Source: Sinotaia quadrata
Lineage: Eukaryota; Mollusca; Gastropoda; Architaenioglossa; Viviparidae
Length of the DNA: 64,000 nucleotides
Assembly: GCA_028829895.1 (NCBI GenBank)
Contig: CM054181.1
Span: 61,964,759-62,028,758, forward strand
Direction of reading: 5' to 3'
Of the stretch, positions 12,077-24,755 are shown piece after piece (positions within the stretch are counted from its first letter, which is position 1; each line of letters opens with the position of its first letter). The position numbers and the translations under genes were made by a program. The notes under the pieces are model-generated. The model searched no databases. It was not told where the DNA came from and saw only the letters and a program-made list of their open reading frames with translations.

Positions 12077-12659
12077 GCTTTCTTTTGAATTCCCGTGTGT
12101 GTTTGGTCTTTTCATAATGACTTGCACATTAAATGCTTTCTTTTGAACTCCCGTGTGTTGGTACCCGCTACTTGACGTTACGAAATACACAACAATTTTT
12201 GAAGTCGTCGCTCCGTTGGCTCGTGTAAAGCCCCCAGAGGTTCGAACCTCACATTTAAACGATAAACAGGACGGACTAACAAACACACTGACAACGGACA
12301 GACAGACCGACGGACAGACAGAGACGCTATGGCTACAATAAATGAATTTTAACACGAAACGAAAAGAACAAGAATTGACACAAAGCCGATGAACATTAAG
12401 AAAATATTTATATAAAATAAAGAACGAATTAAAAGAAATAACAATACACTGCAATTATATTTATGCTGAGCACCAACCTCGAAATCTAATCAGAGAAATT
12501 AGCTTCCCCCTTACTGTCTCTGAGTCTCTATGGTTTCTTTTTACAAAGTTCGGTCAAGTTCCCGATTTTCTTAAAGAGTTAATATGTATCGTTGCACACT
12601 CCTGGCCAAAGTACTTTGTTACTTAACTGGGAGGAGTTGAATAGTGCAAGAAGCGTCCC
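12077..12659. other. Start of the single-copy spacer; internal direct repeats
   Basis: The first sequence after the duplication border contains the phrase gctttcttttgaa(t/c)tcccgtgtgt twice (about 12,077 and 12,135). It also contains gtgtgtttggtcttttca followed by aatgacttgcaca at about 12,098-12,130, which recurs at 13,591-13,623. The two may mark the ends of a 1.5-kb insertion or old duplication. No gene is recognised. Confidence 0.5.
12208..12249 (+). other. tRNA-like A-box/B-box pair (possible SINE head remnant)
   Basis: tcgctccgttgg at 12,208-12,219 is close to the tRNA A-box TRGCNNAGYNGG. ggttcgaacct at 12,239-12,249 matches the B-box. Start-to-start spacing is 31 bp, shorter than in a real tRNA, so this cannot be a functional tRNA gene. 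A degraded tRNA-derived SINE is the best guess; chance is possible. Confidence 0.3.
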
Positions 12660-12799
12660 AGGTTGATCACACAGCAACCAAAGATTCAGGTTGATCACAC
12701 AGCAACCAAAGATTCGAGTTGATCACACAGCAACCAAAGATTCAGGTTGATCACACAGCAACCAAAGATTCAGGTTGATCACACAGCAACCAAAGATTC
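12660..12799. repeat. 28-bp tandem repeat, 5 units
   Basis: Five almost perfect head-to-tail copies of a 28-bp unit (aggttgatcacacagcaacc plus aaagattc) lie in the unique spacer. Each contains the palindrome TGATCA. Confidence 0.97.
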
Positions 12800-13830
12800 A
12801 TACGAAGAATAAAATAAAAATCCTGTAATATATAATATAAAAGGGCTCAGAGACTACTAACATAATTTTTCCTATATTTACTAATTAAAAGCTAATCATT
12901 TCTCTGAGTACAATGTCACTAAATGAAATAGAATGAATTAGTTTTACATATCAATTCTTTATCAAATGACATTCTATACATCAATTATTAATTCAAAGTG
13001 ATGTAAAAGCAGTCAGCTTACCTTTCGTTTTCGGCGAAAAACCAAGGATTAAAGAAAAACTGTAATGGTGTAATGATACACTCTTTTCAGGCCTTCTGCC
13101 TGTTCTATACATAATAAATTTTTAACAGTTATTAAAACTGGGCCATCCCGACACTCTATCAGCGTTGAATCCGATGAGGGTGTCCTTGTGTGGAAAAAAG
13201 CAAAGTGAGTGGGAGATTTTCCCTATTTATAGTTTTTGTTTTGTTTTGTTTTTCTGACCTCAGGGTCAACCCGCCCACGCTTTCATTCGTAGGAAGGATA
13301 GGTACTTCCGAATTCCTTCCGTTCCATTCTCCATTCAACTCCTACGCTAAGGTCACACTTCCTTCCGCTTTCATTCATCTTCCTACGTGTTTTTATTTGA
13401 CAGGTCAGACTTCCGGACTGAACCAGAAAAACATCCTGTCCACGCTTTCATTTATGCAATACGTGCGAAATCCGTACAAGCTTGTTTTAAACTGTCATAT
13501 TTAGATCTAGTTTTCTCACTTATTCTTTCTTATATTTAATTTTTTAATATTTAGCTGGGATCCGGGCGAGATTTACAGAAGATCCTGACACTGTGTGTGT
13601 TTGGTCTTTTCACAATGACTTGCACACTGATGCTGACCAAAAAATGGAGAATATTGGTCTCAGGCTGTCGTGGCCACAAACCATACAGACAGACAAATAT
13701 GGAAACGGCATCAAGATCTAAAGATGGTTTATACTCTGGCCAGGGAAATACAGTTTTCGGTAACCATAAGGTTAATATACGTCTTTACTTTTATTTCTTT
13801 GCTGTTAGACTAAGGTTGATTGATAGTTAT
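12800..13830. other. Non-coding stretch, nothing recognised
   Basis: AT-rich sequence. A 104-codon open frame at 13,190-13,504 has no recognisable domain and no coding bias that can be judged by eye, so it is not called. Confidence 0.5.
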
Positions 13831-14815
13831 TGAGTATTTATGGAAGGAATTTGTTGACTGCGACGAATTGCTTTCGTTGTCGTCAAGTTGAGCACTTGAA
13901 GAATACTTGAAGACTCTTGAGAATGCTAAATGTCTGACTGCAAATGTAGGAATGATTTTGCTGAATTAGGTGCCTGTAGGTGGTGTCTGATAGTCATTGC
14001 GGAATATTTTCACACACGAAACTGAAGGATTCTGTTTGTACGAGGATAATAAGTGTCTGCTGATGATAAGATTTCGTGTGGCCATGGATTACTGGACTTG
14101 ATAGAGAGTGCCACCTATTATGCACACGAAACTGAAGTTTTGATTTTTTTGTGTTAGGAGTCCGATAGCAAATGGAGGAATAATTTCATACGGGACAATT
14201 ACAATTCAGCAGACCTGTGGTAATAATTGTCTGATAGGAAATAATTTTGCTCACGGCACTTATGATTTCATTGTGTACAGTGAATAGCAATTGTCTGGCA
14301 CTGAATGCAAAAATAAATTTCCCCAGAGCCCTTACAAATTCATAAGATTATTTATTTACAAAGTTTCGTATGCCTGTAAAATAAGTGATTGCAGATAATG
14401 TCTACAGGAATATATTTCTATATATAATATTGAGATTTAATGTGGCCGTCCATAATGTTAATGTTTCATGACAAGTGTCGAAATAATTTTGCACACGACA
14501 CTTAAAAATTAATTCGAGTTCCCAGGACTAAGTGTCTAATGGTGAAATTAGGAATGAATCATACTTCCTCCTTTTCTAGTGAAGTAATATTCTTAATTTA
14601 ATGTTTTATTGTGTTGACCCTTTTCGACTGGTTGCTGGGGAATTCTGACTCCATAATGGCAGCTACTTTTGTTTTCGTGCATATGTGGACATTGTACATA
14701 AATATATTTCGTATTTAATGTGTAATATCGTTGGATTACTTTTGTTTTCGTGGGTATTTGGACGTTGTACATAAATATATTTCGTATTTAATGTACAATA
14801 TTATTGGAAACCGCT
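13830..14815. repeat. Degenerate ~75-bp tandem array and a two-unit 76-bp repeat
   Basis: Between about 13,900 and 14,540 phrases such as cacacgaaactgaa, aagtgtctgatagt and gaataattttg recur every 70-80 bp with heavy divergence. At about 14,660-14,812 a ~76-bp unit containing ttttgttttcgtg and tacataaatatatttcgtat is present twice. Confidence 0.7.
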
Positions 14816-16074
14816 TAGACCTTTCTCAAGTCTGTGTGCTGAAATTTGTCTTAAATACTAGAAAAGGCATGATGGGGGTCGAATCTTAATGACCTTCATG
14901 CCAGGTCACGCCAGTTTATCGCAGCCACCCACCTACACCAAAGTATTATTAATTATACAACAGATTCAAGGTATTATAATGAGTTGAATATTGATATCAC
15001 AAATTGATTCTTAATATGACAATTCGTGCTAATGGTATCGTAAAAATTGTGAATTTAAATGTAAAACGGCCAACTATACAATGAATTTTGAAGTAGTATC
15101 ACTATCTACACAAAATAATTTGAATATGTGGTATAATACAAACTGAAATGTAATAAAACCGTAAATAAAACGAAGAAGGCCGTGCAGAGAGACTGCAATT
15201 GCTGTACGGGTTTTTGTTGAGAGTTGGCGATAGGTCAGCATGGTTGTTAGTGCTGTGGTGAAGGACTACAGTGTTTTACGTCAAGATGGTTGGCATTGCA
15301 GAAATGAGAGATGGCAATTTTAGGTGCGGAAATGTCAGTACCGCTGTGAGGGTTGAAAGTATGTAAAAATAAAGCTGGAAATATGAATTGTCAGTACCGT
15401 AGTGAGGGTTGACAGTATGTAAAAGTACACTGGCAGACAATAGAGAAGCGTTTACTGTAGGAAAACAAACATAGCATTCAAAACAATAAATAGCATTCTT
15501 TTAAAAATTACGAGCCTTCGACATTTTGTTATTTTCGGCTCAAATCCTCTGAAATTTTCTTAATACATTTTGTTTCCTTTTAAGTTAATAATTACTAGTT
15601 GTCTTTCCTTTCTTTCCTTGTAAAATAAAGTTTGTGTTTTATTAAATTAACTGCATTAAGGGTATACTGAATTTAACTGTCAATTTTGCTGGGACGCATA
15701 TACAGTAGATTAACAGACAAATAGACAGAAAAATTATAGAAATTAGATAAATTATACAAAATCATACAGACACAAATTTCCGTTTTTACAGTTTATTAGC
15801 ATGAAGAAGAATGCAGTGTCCTGTCACAAGTTCAGTTTAGGAACACGAAACAGCATGTAGTGTCCTGTAGTGCAGTTCAAGGACAAATAATACTTTTGTT
15901 GCCATTGCGTTCAAAGCAGTTTACAGAGGAAAGATTTTAAAATTATAATTATTTTTTAAAATATCTACCCATCTCTACTCCTGCAATGTGATGGTCGTTT
16001 TATAGCTGACTGGGATAGCGATCGCTAATTGTATTTTTATAGGCGAGGGAAGATATAGGGATTGGGATTGGGAT
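14816..16074. other. 3' flank of the knottin/PGSN gene copy B
   Basis: On the minus strand this lies downstream of the copy B stop codon. An AATAAA polyadenylation signal (plus-strand TTTATT at 15,792-15,797) is about 280 nt past the stop and could end the transcript. Two-unit duplications occur at about 15,335-15,425 and 15,805-15,880. No other gene is recognised. Confidence 0.45.
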
Positions 16075-16687
16075 TCACCACTTTCTACGGGGACAGTGAG
16101 AGTCTTTGGAATCGGGATTGACATTGGAACCGGGATAGATGTTGGAACCGGGTTTGACATTGGAACCGGGATATACGTTGGAACCGGGATAGATATTGGA
16201 ACCGGGATAGACGTTGGAACCGGGATAGACGTTGGAACCGGGTTTCACATTAGAACCGGGATAGATGTTGGAACCGGGTTTGACATTGGAACCGGGATAG
16301 ACGTTGGAACCGGGTTTCACATTAGAACCGGGATAGACGTTGGAACCGGGTTTCACATTAGAACCGGGATAGACGTTGGAACCGGGATAGACATTGGAAC
16401 CGGGTTTCACATTAGAACCGGGATAGACATTGGAACCGGGTTTCACATTAGAACCGGGATAGCCATTGGAACCGGGTTTCACATTAGAACCGGGATAGAC
16501 GTTTGAACCTGGATATGGATAACCTTGAAACTGGGGGTTTAAATGTGGATTGGCTTGAAGTATTGTCCGAGGATCTAAATTCGTACCCGGGAAACCATGG
16601 TGACAGAAGCCGTAAACAGAACACATTTGAGAGCAGCAATTGTGGTTGTACTTGCACATAAATCCATTTTGTCGGCACTTCGAACAC
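16075..16687 (-). CDS. Knottin-like cysteine domain plus PGSN-repeat protein, terminal exon, copy B
   Basis: The exon encodes 203 residues to a TGA stop, starting after the splice acceptor tgtatattcag at 16,688-16,690. An in-frame TGA lies just upstream of the acceptor, so the N-terminus and a signal peptide must come from an unseen upstream exon. Residues 1-28 have seven cysteines; C4-x6-C11-x5-C17-C18-x3-C22-x5-C28 fits the inhibitor cystine knot (framework C-C-CC-C-C). Residues 29-58 form a Pro/Asn/Gln linker. Residues 59-190 are 22 hexapeptides PGSN-V/I-Y or PGSN-V-K, with Tyr and Lys units largely alternating. The tail (192-203) is polar and basic with one Cys. PGSN is a classic beta-turn sequence, and Tyr/Lys-rich turn repeats occur in elastic and adhesive animal proteins. 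That role is inference. A knottin domain also occurs in secreted toxins, antimicrobials and hormones. Copy A shares this domain but has a far longer array. Confidence 0.75.
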
Positions 16688-17399
16688 CTGAATATACACA
16701 AGACAATATTTCAATCATCAATATTTCTTAACAATCATCACTAAATTTGTAAATGTCATTTAGTGTAACACTTCCAACTACGACAATGTAAACCATGTGA
16801 TGGAGACTCTCGTGGTAAAATTTTAATAGCAATTGAAACCATCTGACTTGAAACCGTTTCCGCATGATGGTCTAGATTTCGCGTTCACGTACATGACAGC
16901 TTGAGGTGTCCATATTTCTATAAATAGATTCACTTCTTCACCGATGAAACCATGCTTACATTTCTAACTAGTCAAAGCTCTTTTTCATATTTTTACATGA
17001 TCAAATTTCTAATTACTTCATATCTCTACTTAATGAATAGGATTACTTTTCTGAAAATAATCATTTCACATTTCTATCTTGCAACCGCGTTCACATTTAA
17101 ATTTAATAACCATGGTAATTGCTTTTATAAAAACTGACAAAAATGTTACCGTGTAGTCATAAATGATTACCTACGAGACTAGGTATGCGAACAAATTTTA
17201 AACTGCTTATCTTTTTATAATGACTGTTTAATACGTATGGTCGTTTTCAAATTTCTATCGACTAGCAAGATCAAATTTTCTAACTAATTACCTTACTCAC
17301 ATTTGTATGTTACAATTATGTATATATATTTACTGAGTGCCAGGATCAAGATTCTAAACAGACATCGTATTTACCTGTCTAAGTAGCAACTATGTTAAT

Positions 17400-18845
17400 A
17401 TATCTAACTAGAAATATTCTTTCATAAACTCCAGGTGTAACGTGTTTCTAAAAGTAACTATATAACATGTAACAATAAATACATCATGCTTCCTCAAGTA
17501 ACTACATAATTTATGAAATGACATCATATTTCTTTAAGTAACTTTATCATGGTTTCACACGCAAAGACATCGTGATTCTATACGTGACTACATCACGTTA
17601 CTACATGTAACTACATTAGATTTCTACAAGTTACTATAATATGCTCCTGCAAGTAACTACATCATGTTTCTACAGGTAATTGCATTATGATACTACAAGT
17701 AATACATCAGGTATATATCGTGATTCTACAAGTAACTACATCATGTTTCTACAAGTATCTAATTAATGTTTCTACAAGATTTAAGAAATAGCTATATCAA
17801 TTTTCGACAAGTAAATATTTCTACAAGTAACTACTTAATGTTTCTACAAGTGACTACTTAACGTTTCTACAAATCAATACATCACGTGTCTTCAAGTAAC
17901 TAAATACTTTTTCTACAGGTAATTGTATCATGATTCTACAATAACTACTCACATGTCTACAAGTAATTACACCATGCTTCTAAAATAACTACATCATATT
18001 ACTGCAACTTACCTCTGCAAGTTTGTATCAGATGTTTCTACATAATGTTTCTAGAGGCAATTACTTCATGTTCATACACGTAACTACATCATATTTCTAC
18101 ATGTAATTACACTACGTTTCTACAGGCATTTGCATCATGATTCTGCAGATAATGACTACAACATGCTTCCAAAAGTAACTACAATAAACTTCTACAAGAC
18201 ACTACATCAAAATGTTGCTACAGGGAATTACATATTTTTTTTCTACAGATACTATATCATATTTCTACAACTAACTTCGCCATGTTTCTACAGGTAACTG
18301 CTTCGTGTTTCAGCAAGTATTCACCTCATGTTTCTACACTTATATATATTGTTACTACACGGAATTACATCATACTTCTACAAGAAATTACAGTATGTTA
18401 CTGCAAGACACAGTATTGTTTCTACACCCAATTACCCTAATTGGTACAAGAACGAAACCATGCTTCTATTAGTAATTTCATAATGTTTGTCCGGGTAATT
18501 ACAACATGTTTCTTCAAGTAACTAAATCAGGCTTTATAAGTAATTCCAGCTTGTTTCTACACCTAATTACGTCATGTTTCTACACATAACTACATCGTAT
18601 TACTATAGGATACTATAACATGCTCCTAAAGGTAATTGTATTCGTGTTTCTACAGGTTATTACATTATGATTCCTAAAGTAATTACATCAGGCTTGTACA
18701 ATTAACTACATCATGTTTCTTTAGAATATTCTATCATGATTCTACAAGTAATTACATCATAATTTAGTTCTACAAGTAACTAAATAATGTTTCTACAAGT
18801 AACTACATTATGATTCTACAAGTAACTAAATAATGTTTCTACAGT
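17400..18845. repeat. Degenerate 24-bp minisatellite, copy B
   Basis: Counterpart of 3,060-4,612, unit core tttctacaagtaactacatc, about 100 bp shorter because the 51-bp block is single. Confidence 0.9.
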
Positions 18846-19064
18846 CTCTGTGATTTGTATTTATATTATTGTTGAATTGTAGGTTAAGTATAAGACTGCG
18901 AATTATAGAAATGATTCGATTGTGGTTTCATGGTAATAATTTATGTCAAGTAATTGTATTTATCATATGTATATTTGATTGTTGATTTAGTAAATATAGT
19001 GTTAAATTTAGTTACCTTTTCATGCATATCGATAACCTTATCTTGGAGAAGAAAGTGGATGGAT

Positions 19065-19185
19065 GGGGCTCGCTAAATATAGAATAAAACTGGATTTGTC
19101 TTTTTTAGGAAGACGTTTTCCACCCACGGAAACATTGTGTGATGGTCAAAGTCTTAATGTTGTGGAAGAGAGAAAAGGTTAAAGG
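19065..19185. repeat. Dispersed segment, copy B
   Basis: Counterpart of 4,830-4,950. Its gacgttttccac matches the 29-kb copy better than copy A does. Confidence 0.55.
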
Positions 19186-20860
19186 TTACACAAAACTGTC
19201 TATCGGCACGGTACCTTAGTGCACCACTGTCCATTTTTAATTTTGTGATCATTCGAAAATAAATAATGTCCATCACATAAAAACTGTCCGTCCATATAAT
19301 TTAAATAGATCTGCTTTAGGTCCTCTTTAGTCTAACCGTGATGTTTCCTGGACCATTTTGTACTGCTTTCATATAGAATTTATACATACATATTTATTTG
19401 TATAATTGAGCTTCCCTTTTAATTTGAGACAAGCTGAGCAAAATAAATTCAGGCATAAGCATTTAAAATTAATTAATTATTTGCGGGAATATAGTCATAT
19501 ATCTGAGAGTAGAATTAAATATATTCTTTTAGAATTGAGCTAGAAAAATTGTTAAATATATTATAACCGACTTCAATACCTCAACAAAAGCAAGTCTTAT
19601 ACCTGATTGTGGGCATGGTGACCAAGAGGGTTACAAGAACTAGGCACACAGATGCCTTTGTCATTTTCTTTATTTTCTGGCACTGGTCAAACTCTACAGA
19701 TAAAATATAAAAGAAATGTATGATGCATTATTTAACTATCTGGACATCCAGAGCGTATACGACAGGTAACACTGTTTATATAATGTTATTGCAAGAGAGT
19801 GTATCTAGGTGTAATATTCAATTCATAAAGCATTACAGCAAGGAAGAGCATATATAACAGTTCTCTGCTTATGTAGTATTGCAACATAAGTTCATGTCAT
19901 ATATAATATTCTGTTAATATATATATCAGACATACAATGTGTGGCAGAGTAAATTGACCGTATATTAGGAAAATGAGGAATAAGGAAAACACATCCCCAA
20001 ACAACATGACATTATCATCCACTTCCCTAACAGCACATCACTATACACTGCAGAATTCATGGCAAGCACCACAGCCTTAACTGCTCATGACAAAATCCGG
20101 AACAACAAAAGGACAAACTGCTTATAATCACAGACTCAACTCTCAGCAAATTGCATGCTATGGTAATTGTTTTCAGATGAAGGACAGTGATTAATGATGT
20201 GAGGGCAGGTGCACGGATTGTGAGTGACATGTTGATTGTGTATGGGTGTTTCTGAAGCATACGGACTGGAAGATCTGCCCTTATTTTTTATCTACGTAAT
20301 TTCTGACATTTGTACCCAGGATGTATAACTTTAAATAGGGGGTCAGAACTCTGCGACAATACATACAACAAGAGAGACAAAGGACCATCCTATTACTCTG
20401 CAGAGAATCAGCAGAGACCCTTGGTTTTAGGACGTGGGCCACTTTAGGGTTGAACAGGACTTAGATTTAGATAGAGGTATTAGGCAAGTAGAAAGAAATA
20501 GCGAAATATGTAAAGTAATTTGAACAGATTAAGAAGCATTAGTATTGTGTTGAATTTTGAGTGATGGACCTGTGTAATTCTATTATTGTATCTTTGAAAT
20601 GTTACTGTTTACATTTACTGATTGCTGCCCTGGTCCCGACAGTGCGTAGACTGGGTTTATGTTCTAAAAATAGAAGATCGCTAATGAAAAGAACCTGCGA
20701 TTTATCTTCTTGATTGTAGTGCTTATTCATTTCTGACACCATTATTCGTAATGTGGTAATCACCATGTACCGCACTCTTAGTCACCAGCTACGTTACATT
20801 TGGCGTCGTCGACGTATTAGCATCACCAACTTCTAGCGCACTAATCTTCTACCGAGCCAC
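19186..20860. other. Non-coding stretch, copy B
   Basis: Duplicate of 4,951-6,630 with the same weak retroelement trace near 20,045-20,130 and no gene. Confidence 0.5.
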
Positions 20861-21125
20861 CTCAATACACCGCCCTTTTACATAAGGGACATACCAAAAA
20901 GCAGACAAACTCAAACAGATAAACATAGAAACCAAACTAATATGGGCACCCTCACATACAGAAACACCAAGCAACGAAAAGTTAGATGCACTAGCCAAAA
21001 GGCCCTTACTGAAAATAACATCAACGCAACATCACTGCACAAAGAACACTTAGGATCATTCAAGACACTCATTTTTACATCATGGAAAACACAAGACTGC
21101 AATGAAGCAATAGATGAATAAATTA
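20860..21125 (+). pseudogene. RNase H domain relic of a non-LTR retrotransposon, copy B
   Basis: Counterpart of the copy A relic. The frame reads INIETKLIWAPSHTETPSNE and KLDALAKRPLLK, closer to the canonical N-E-x-x-D-A-L-A-K than copy A is, with the same downstream stop. Confidence 0.6.
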
Positions 21126-23690
21126 TGAACGATAGCCAAGTGCCAAACAAGAATATATAAACAGCAATAGGAGAGGATAATCTTTAATAACCAAATCAAG
21201 ATTAGGCAGAGAAATAAGACGTACAATGCCTGTGTATCCTTAGACTAAACCCCTAAACCCAAAGTGCAGAATTAAAGATAAGAAAGATAAGAATTTCAAT
21301 GTATCTAGTTGAAAACGACATTTCACTGAATGTTATGAGTATTTTAAACCCACCTAAGTATTAATAGCATCAATCATCTAATTACTAGCGCAACTTTTAA
21401 ATAAACACACCGAAAAGAATAATTTATAAATCAAAAATCACGAAATAAATATTATGTGAAAAATAACAGTAAATTATAAAACAAAATAGGAAAAGTATCA
21501 CAAATTAAACAGAGTACATCAAGACAGGAAACAAGTCCAAGTGGCTCTTGAACCCGACAGTCGAGGCACCTATTATCTGACGAAATTTGGCAGCACTGTT
21601 GGCTTTGGGGAGGACCTGGTGCATAGGTTGGGAACCAATGACAAAGATTAATTCGGAAACATGAGAGGCAACGCAACAAAAGGAAAAGACCGCCTCCATA
21701 CACCCAGTAAGCCAAGAATATTACTGAAGAAACGGCTCAGCAACACCAGACAGAAACAGACAAAAGAGAAACAACACAACTACCACCACCACCACGACCA
21801 CCATCGACGACGATGGGTGTGCCGGCAGCAAACAATATTATCTGTGGGATATTTTAATCACCTCATTGCTGACATTATCTAGCTACTGCTCGATCATCTG
21901 TACTGGCCGCCAGTACACAATCTACGGACATTCCAACGTGAAAGTGACGACAACATTAGTGAAGACGAGGGGGGGGGGCGAACATCCGGGGAGGGAGGGT
22001 ATGCGCTAGGTATAGACTTGGTGCGCTACTAGCCAGGGCTCTGTAAAATGCTCCCACCAACCCCCTCCCCTCCAAAATTGGGTAGTAGGACTACGACAAA
22101 AACAATACCAACCAATACGGGACATTAGCCCACAGACTACCGTGCTAATGTATGCCTCTACCTGCCAGACATGAGCACCACAAACAACATGCCACCATTC
22201 ATCTTCATCCCTCTCCAACTTTCCTGTCGACCACCCTCCACTCCGTCTTTCACAATCTTCAAGTCTACCAACAGGCTGCACAATTCGTGCCAAGCAGCGA
22301 AATCGGCTGATAGATGGAAACAATTATCATCTTAATTTCAGTTCAGCTCTATTCCCGGACCTGTCTAAGCATGTTTCAGAAAGGGCAAAGCATACAACAG
22401 AGCGAATTCCACTAACCCAGTTTTGATAATGTGTCCACTTTCCCCCTCCCACTTCTTCCAGCGCGAAATCGGCGAAAACATAAAGCACCCCCATACACTA
22501 GCAGCAGTAATGGCCTGCAGTTACACAAGCTTGGATAGGTTAACCATTATAGAATATAATTACGAGCTTAGGGCACAATGTAAAGAATCGGGGGGGGGGG
22601 GGTGTCCAGCGAATACCAGTATCCTAGAAGTAATTATTGAATTGCAAGGAAATCCAGATCCGGTTTATTTTTAAAATCCTTAAAACAGTGAAGTATTTTT
22701 TTTATAATTCTTTCTGTTGCCCCCCTAGTTTTAAATAATTATTTGACTTATGTCGCTTGCTGCTATTTAGTGTTAAAAATATAAGAAAAAATAGTTTATA
22801 TTTAATATAGTCGTGTGTTCTGGCTGGGTGGGTGTGGCCTTGATTAAAACTGAGTTTTTAATGCTTTATTTCACCTTCAGCACTTATTGAGTTTTAATTT
22901 CTTTCCATCTAAGTAAAGGTAGGTCCGAGGTGGGGGGGCATCATTATTGGTCCGTGCTCAGGACATCAGCTGGCCTTAAATTGACCCTGGACACGGCAAT
23001 AAGTTTTGCTTTTAATGGAAAATTTACCTACTTTTAAGGTTACTGACGAGCTCCATTATGGGATATGTAATGATAAGCAGCCTATCTTTATTCTAGACCA
23101 TGAAACCCACATATGTAAATAAAAAAACAATAATTTTATTATATGTATACATGTCGATTTTCGCATGCACATAATTCAACATTAAGTACAACAGTTCGAA
23201 AGATGGAAGTGAGAAAAAAATATTCTTTTCCTATGTTAAATCTTACACGAATTATGAAATGAGAAAGAAGGTATAGAAGTACATACCTGTTTCTCCATCC
23301 AAACTGAAGTGAAATAATTATGCCGATACAATAAAGTTGTTGTTTGTTCGGATTCGGCAACTTTATCAGATTTTCTGATGTCACTACACTCATTCACTGT
23401 TTGATACGTCATTACTTAGAAATGCAGGCCTGAAGTGTAATTAGGTGCATCTCCCAAACTGTTATTTACACAAATTTATGGAAGTGCTTCCAGAGTATGC
23501 CGATTTCGCTACCTTGAGAGAAAGGTTTCGATAGATAATATTTCGTATTCGTTGTCAAGGACGGGAAGAGTAGACCAATGAAAACATTCGTCTCAAAATA
23601 AACAAACGAGCGAAATTGTTTATTTGATTTGGTGGTTAAATGAAGTCAAAGTGTTCCGGAATACGTGTATACGTTCACTTCACGCCACAC
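21126..23690. other. Non-coding stretch with poly-G tracts, copy B
   Basis: Duplicate of 6,894-9,440 with no recognisable gene. Confidence 0.55.
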
Positions 23691-23732
23691 TCACACGCAA
23701 ATGCACTTCGTACACACGCACACACACACACA

Positions 23733-23779
<47 letters not shown>

Positions 23780-24068
23780 ACACACACTCACACACACACA
23801 CACACACACTCATGCGCACGCACAAACACACACATTCACCTTGACAAGTATACAATAGTATTTTCTTTTCATTTATGCATCCTTGCCTGTGCACATCAAT
23901 CCACTCCTCTCAACAACATCATCTATTACCAATCATTACAAGCTTGTCAGCAAGTTGCACATCAATGCAACATTTCATTTTATGTTTGTTCCTAGTCTTC
24001 TCGTTCGTTAGTCGGACTTTGTGGAGGCAATTCACACACGCACGCACGCACACGCACGCATACAATCA

Positions 24069-24117
<49 letters not shown>
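23690..24117. repeat. (CA)n blocks, copy B
   Basis: Two CA-rich blocks, about 23,717-23,830 and 24,040-24,117, longer and purer than in copy A. Confidence 0.95.
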
Positions 24118-24204
24118 TAGCGCGTGTTCACAATCATGCAGTTTACAACAAGTCACTGTTTTTCTTATGGGGACGTGCCCCTTTTTTGCACATTACACAA
24201 CTGT

Positions 24205-24755
24205 TCCAGAATCTTCAATACGCTCACAAAGCACACCGTAGAGAATCGTCCAGAACTTCAAATACACTCACAAAGCACATCACGAGGAGTGTTCCTTAAT
24301 CTTCGTGTGCGCTACCCAAGCACTCCACGAGAAATATTGACAGATCTTCGTGTGCGCTACCCAAGCACTCCACGAGAAATATTCACAGATCTTTGTGTGC
24401 GCTACCCAAGCACTCCACGAGAAATATTGACAGATCTTCGTGTGCGCTACCCAAGCACTCCACGAGAAATATTCACAGATCTTTGTGTGCGCTACCCAAG
24501 CACTCCACGAGAAATATTGACAGATCTTCGTGTGCGCTACCCAAGCACTCCACGAGAAATATTCACAGATCTTTGTGTGCGCTACCCAAGCACTCCACGA
24601 GAAATATTCACAGATCTTTGTGTGCGCTACCCAAGCACTCCACGAGAAATATTCACAGATCTTTGTGTGCGCTACCCAAGCACTCCACGAGAAATATTCA
24701 CAGATCTTTGTGTGCGCTACCCAAGCACTCTACGAGAAATATTCACAGATCTTCG
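24205..24755. repeat. 45-bp VNTR, copy B (10 units plus diverged leading units)
   Basis: Ten near-identical 45-bp units follow two diverged leading units. Variants differ at single bases (attgacaga or attcacaga, cttcgtg or ctttgtg) and the first six alternate in a regular higher-order pattern. Confidence 0.95.

Noticed and set aside
12208..12249. Functional tRNA gene
   Set aside because: Box spacing is too short and no acceptor or anticodon stems pair.
16096..16506. 136-codon plus-strand ORF of the same type in copy B
   Set aside because: Antisense shadow of the minus-strand exon.
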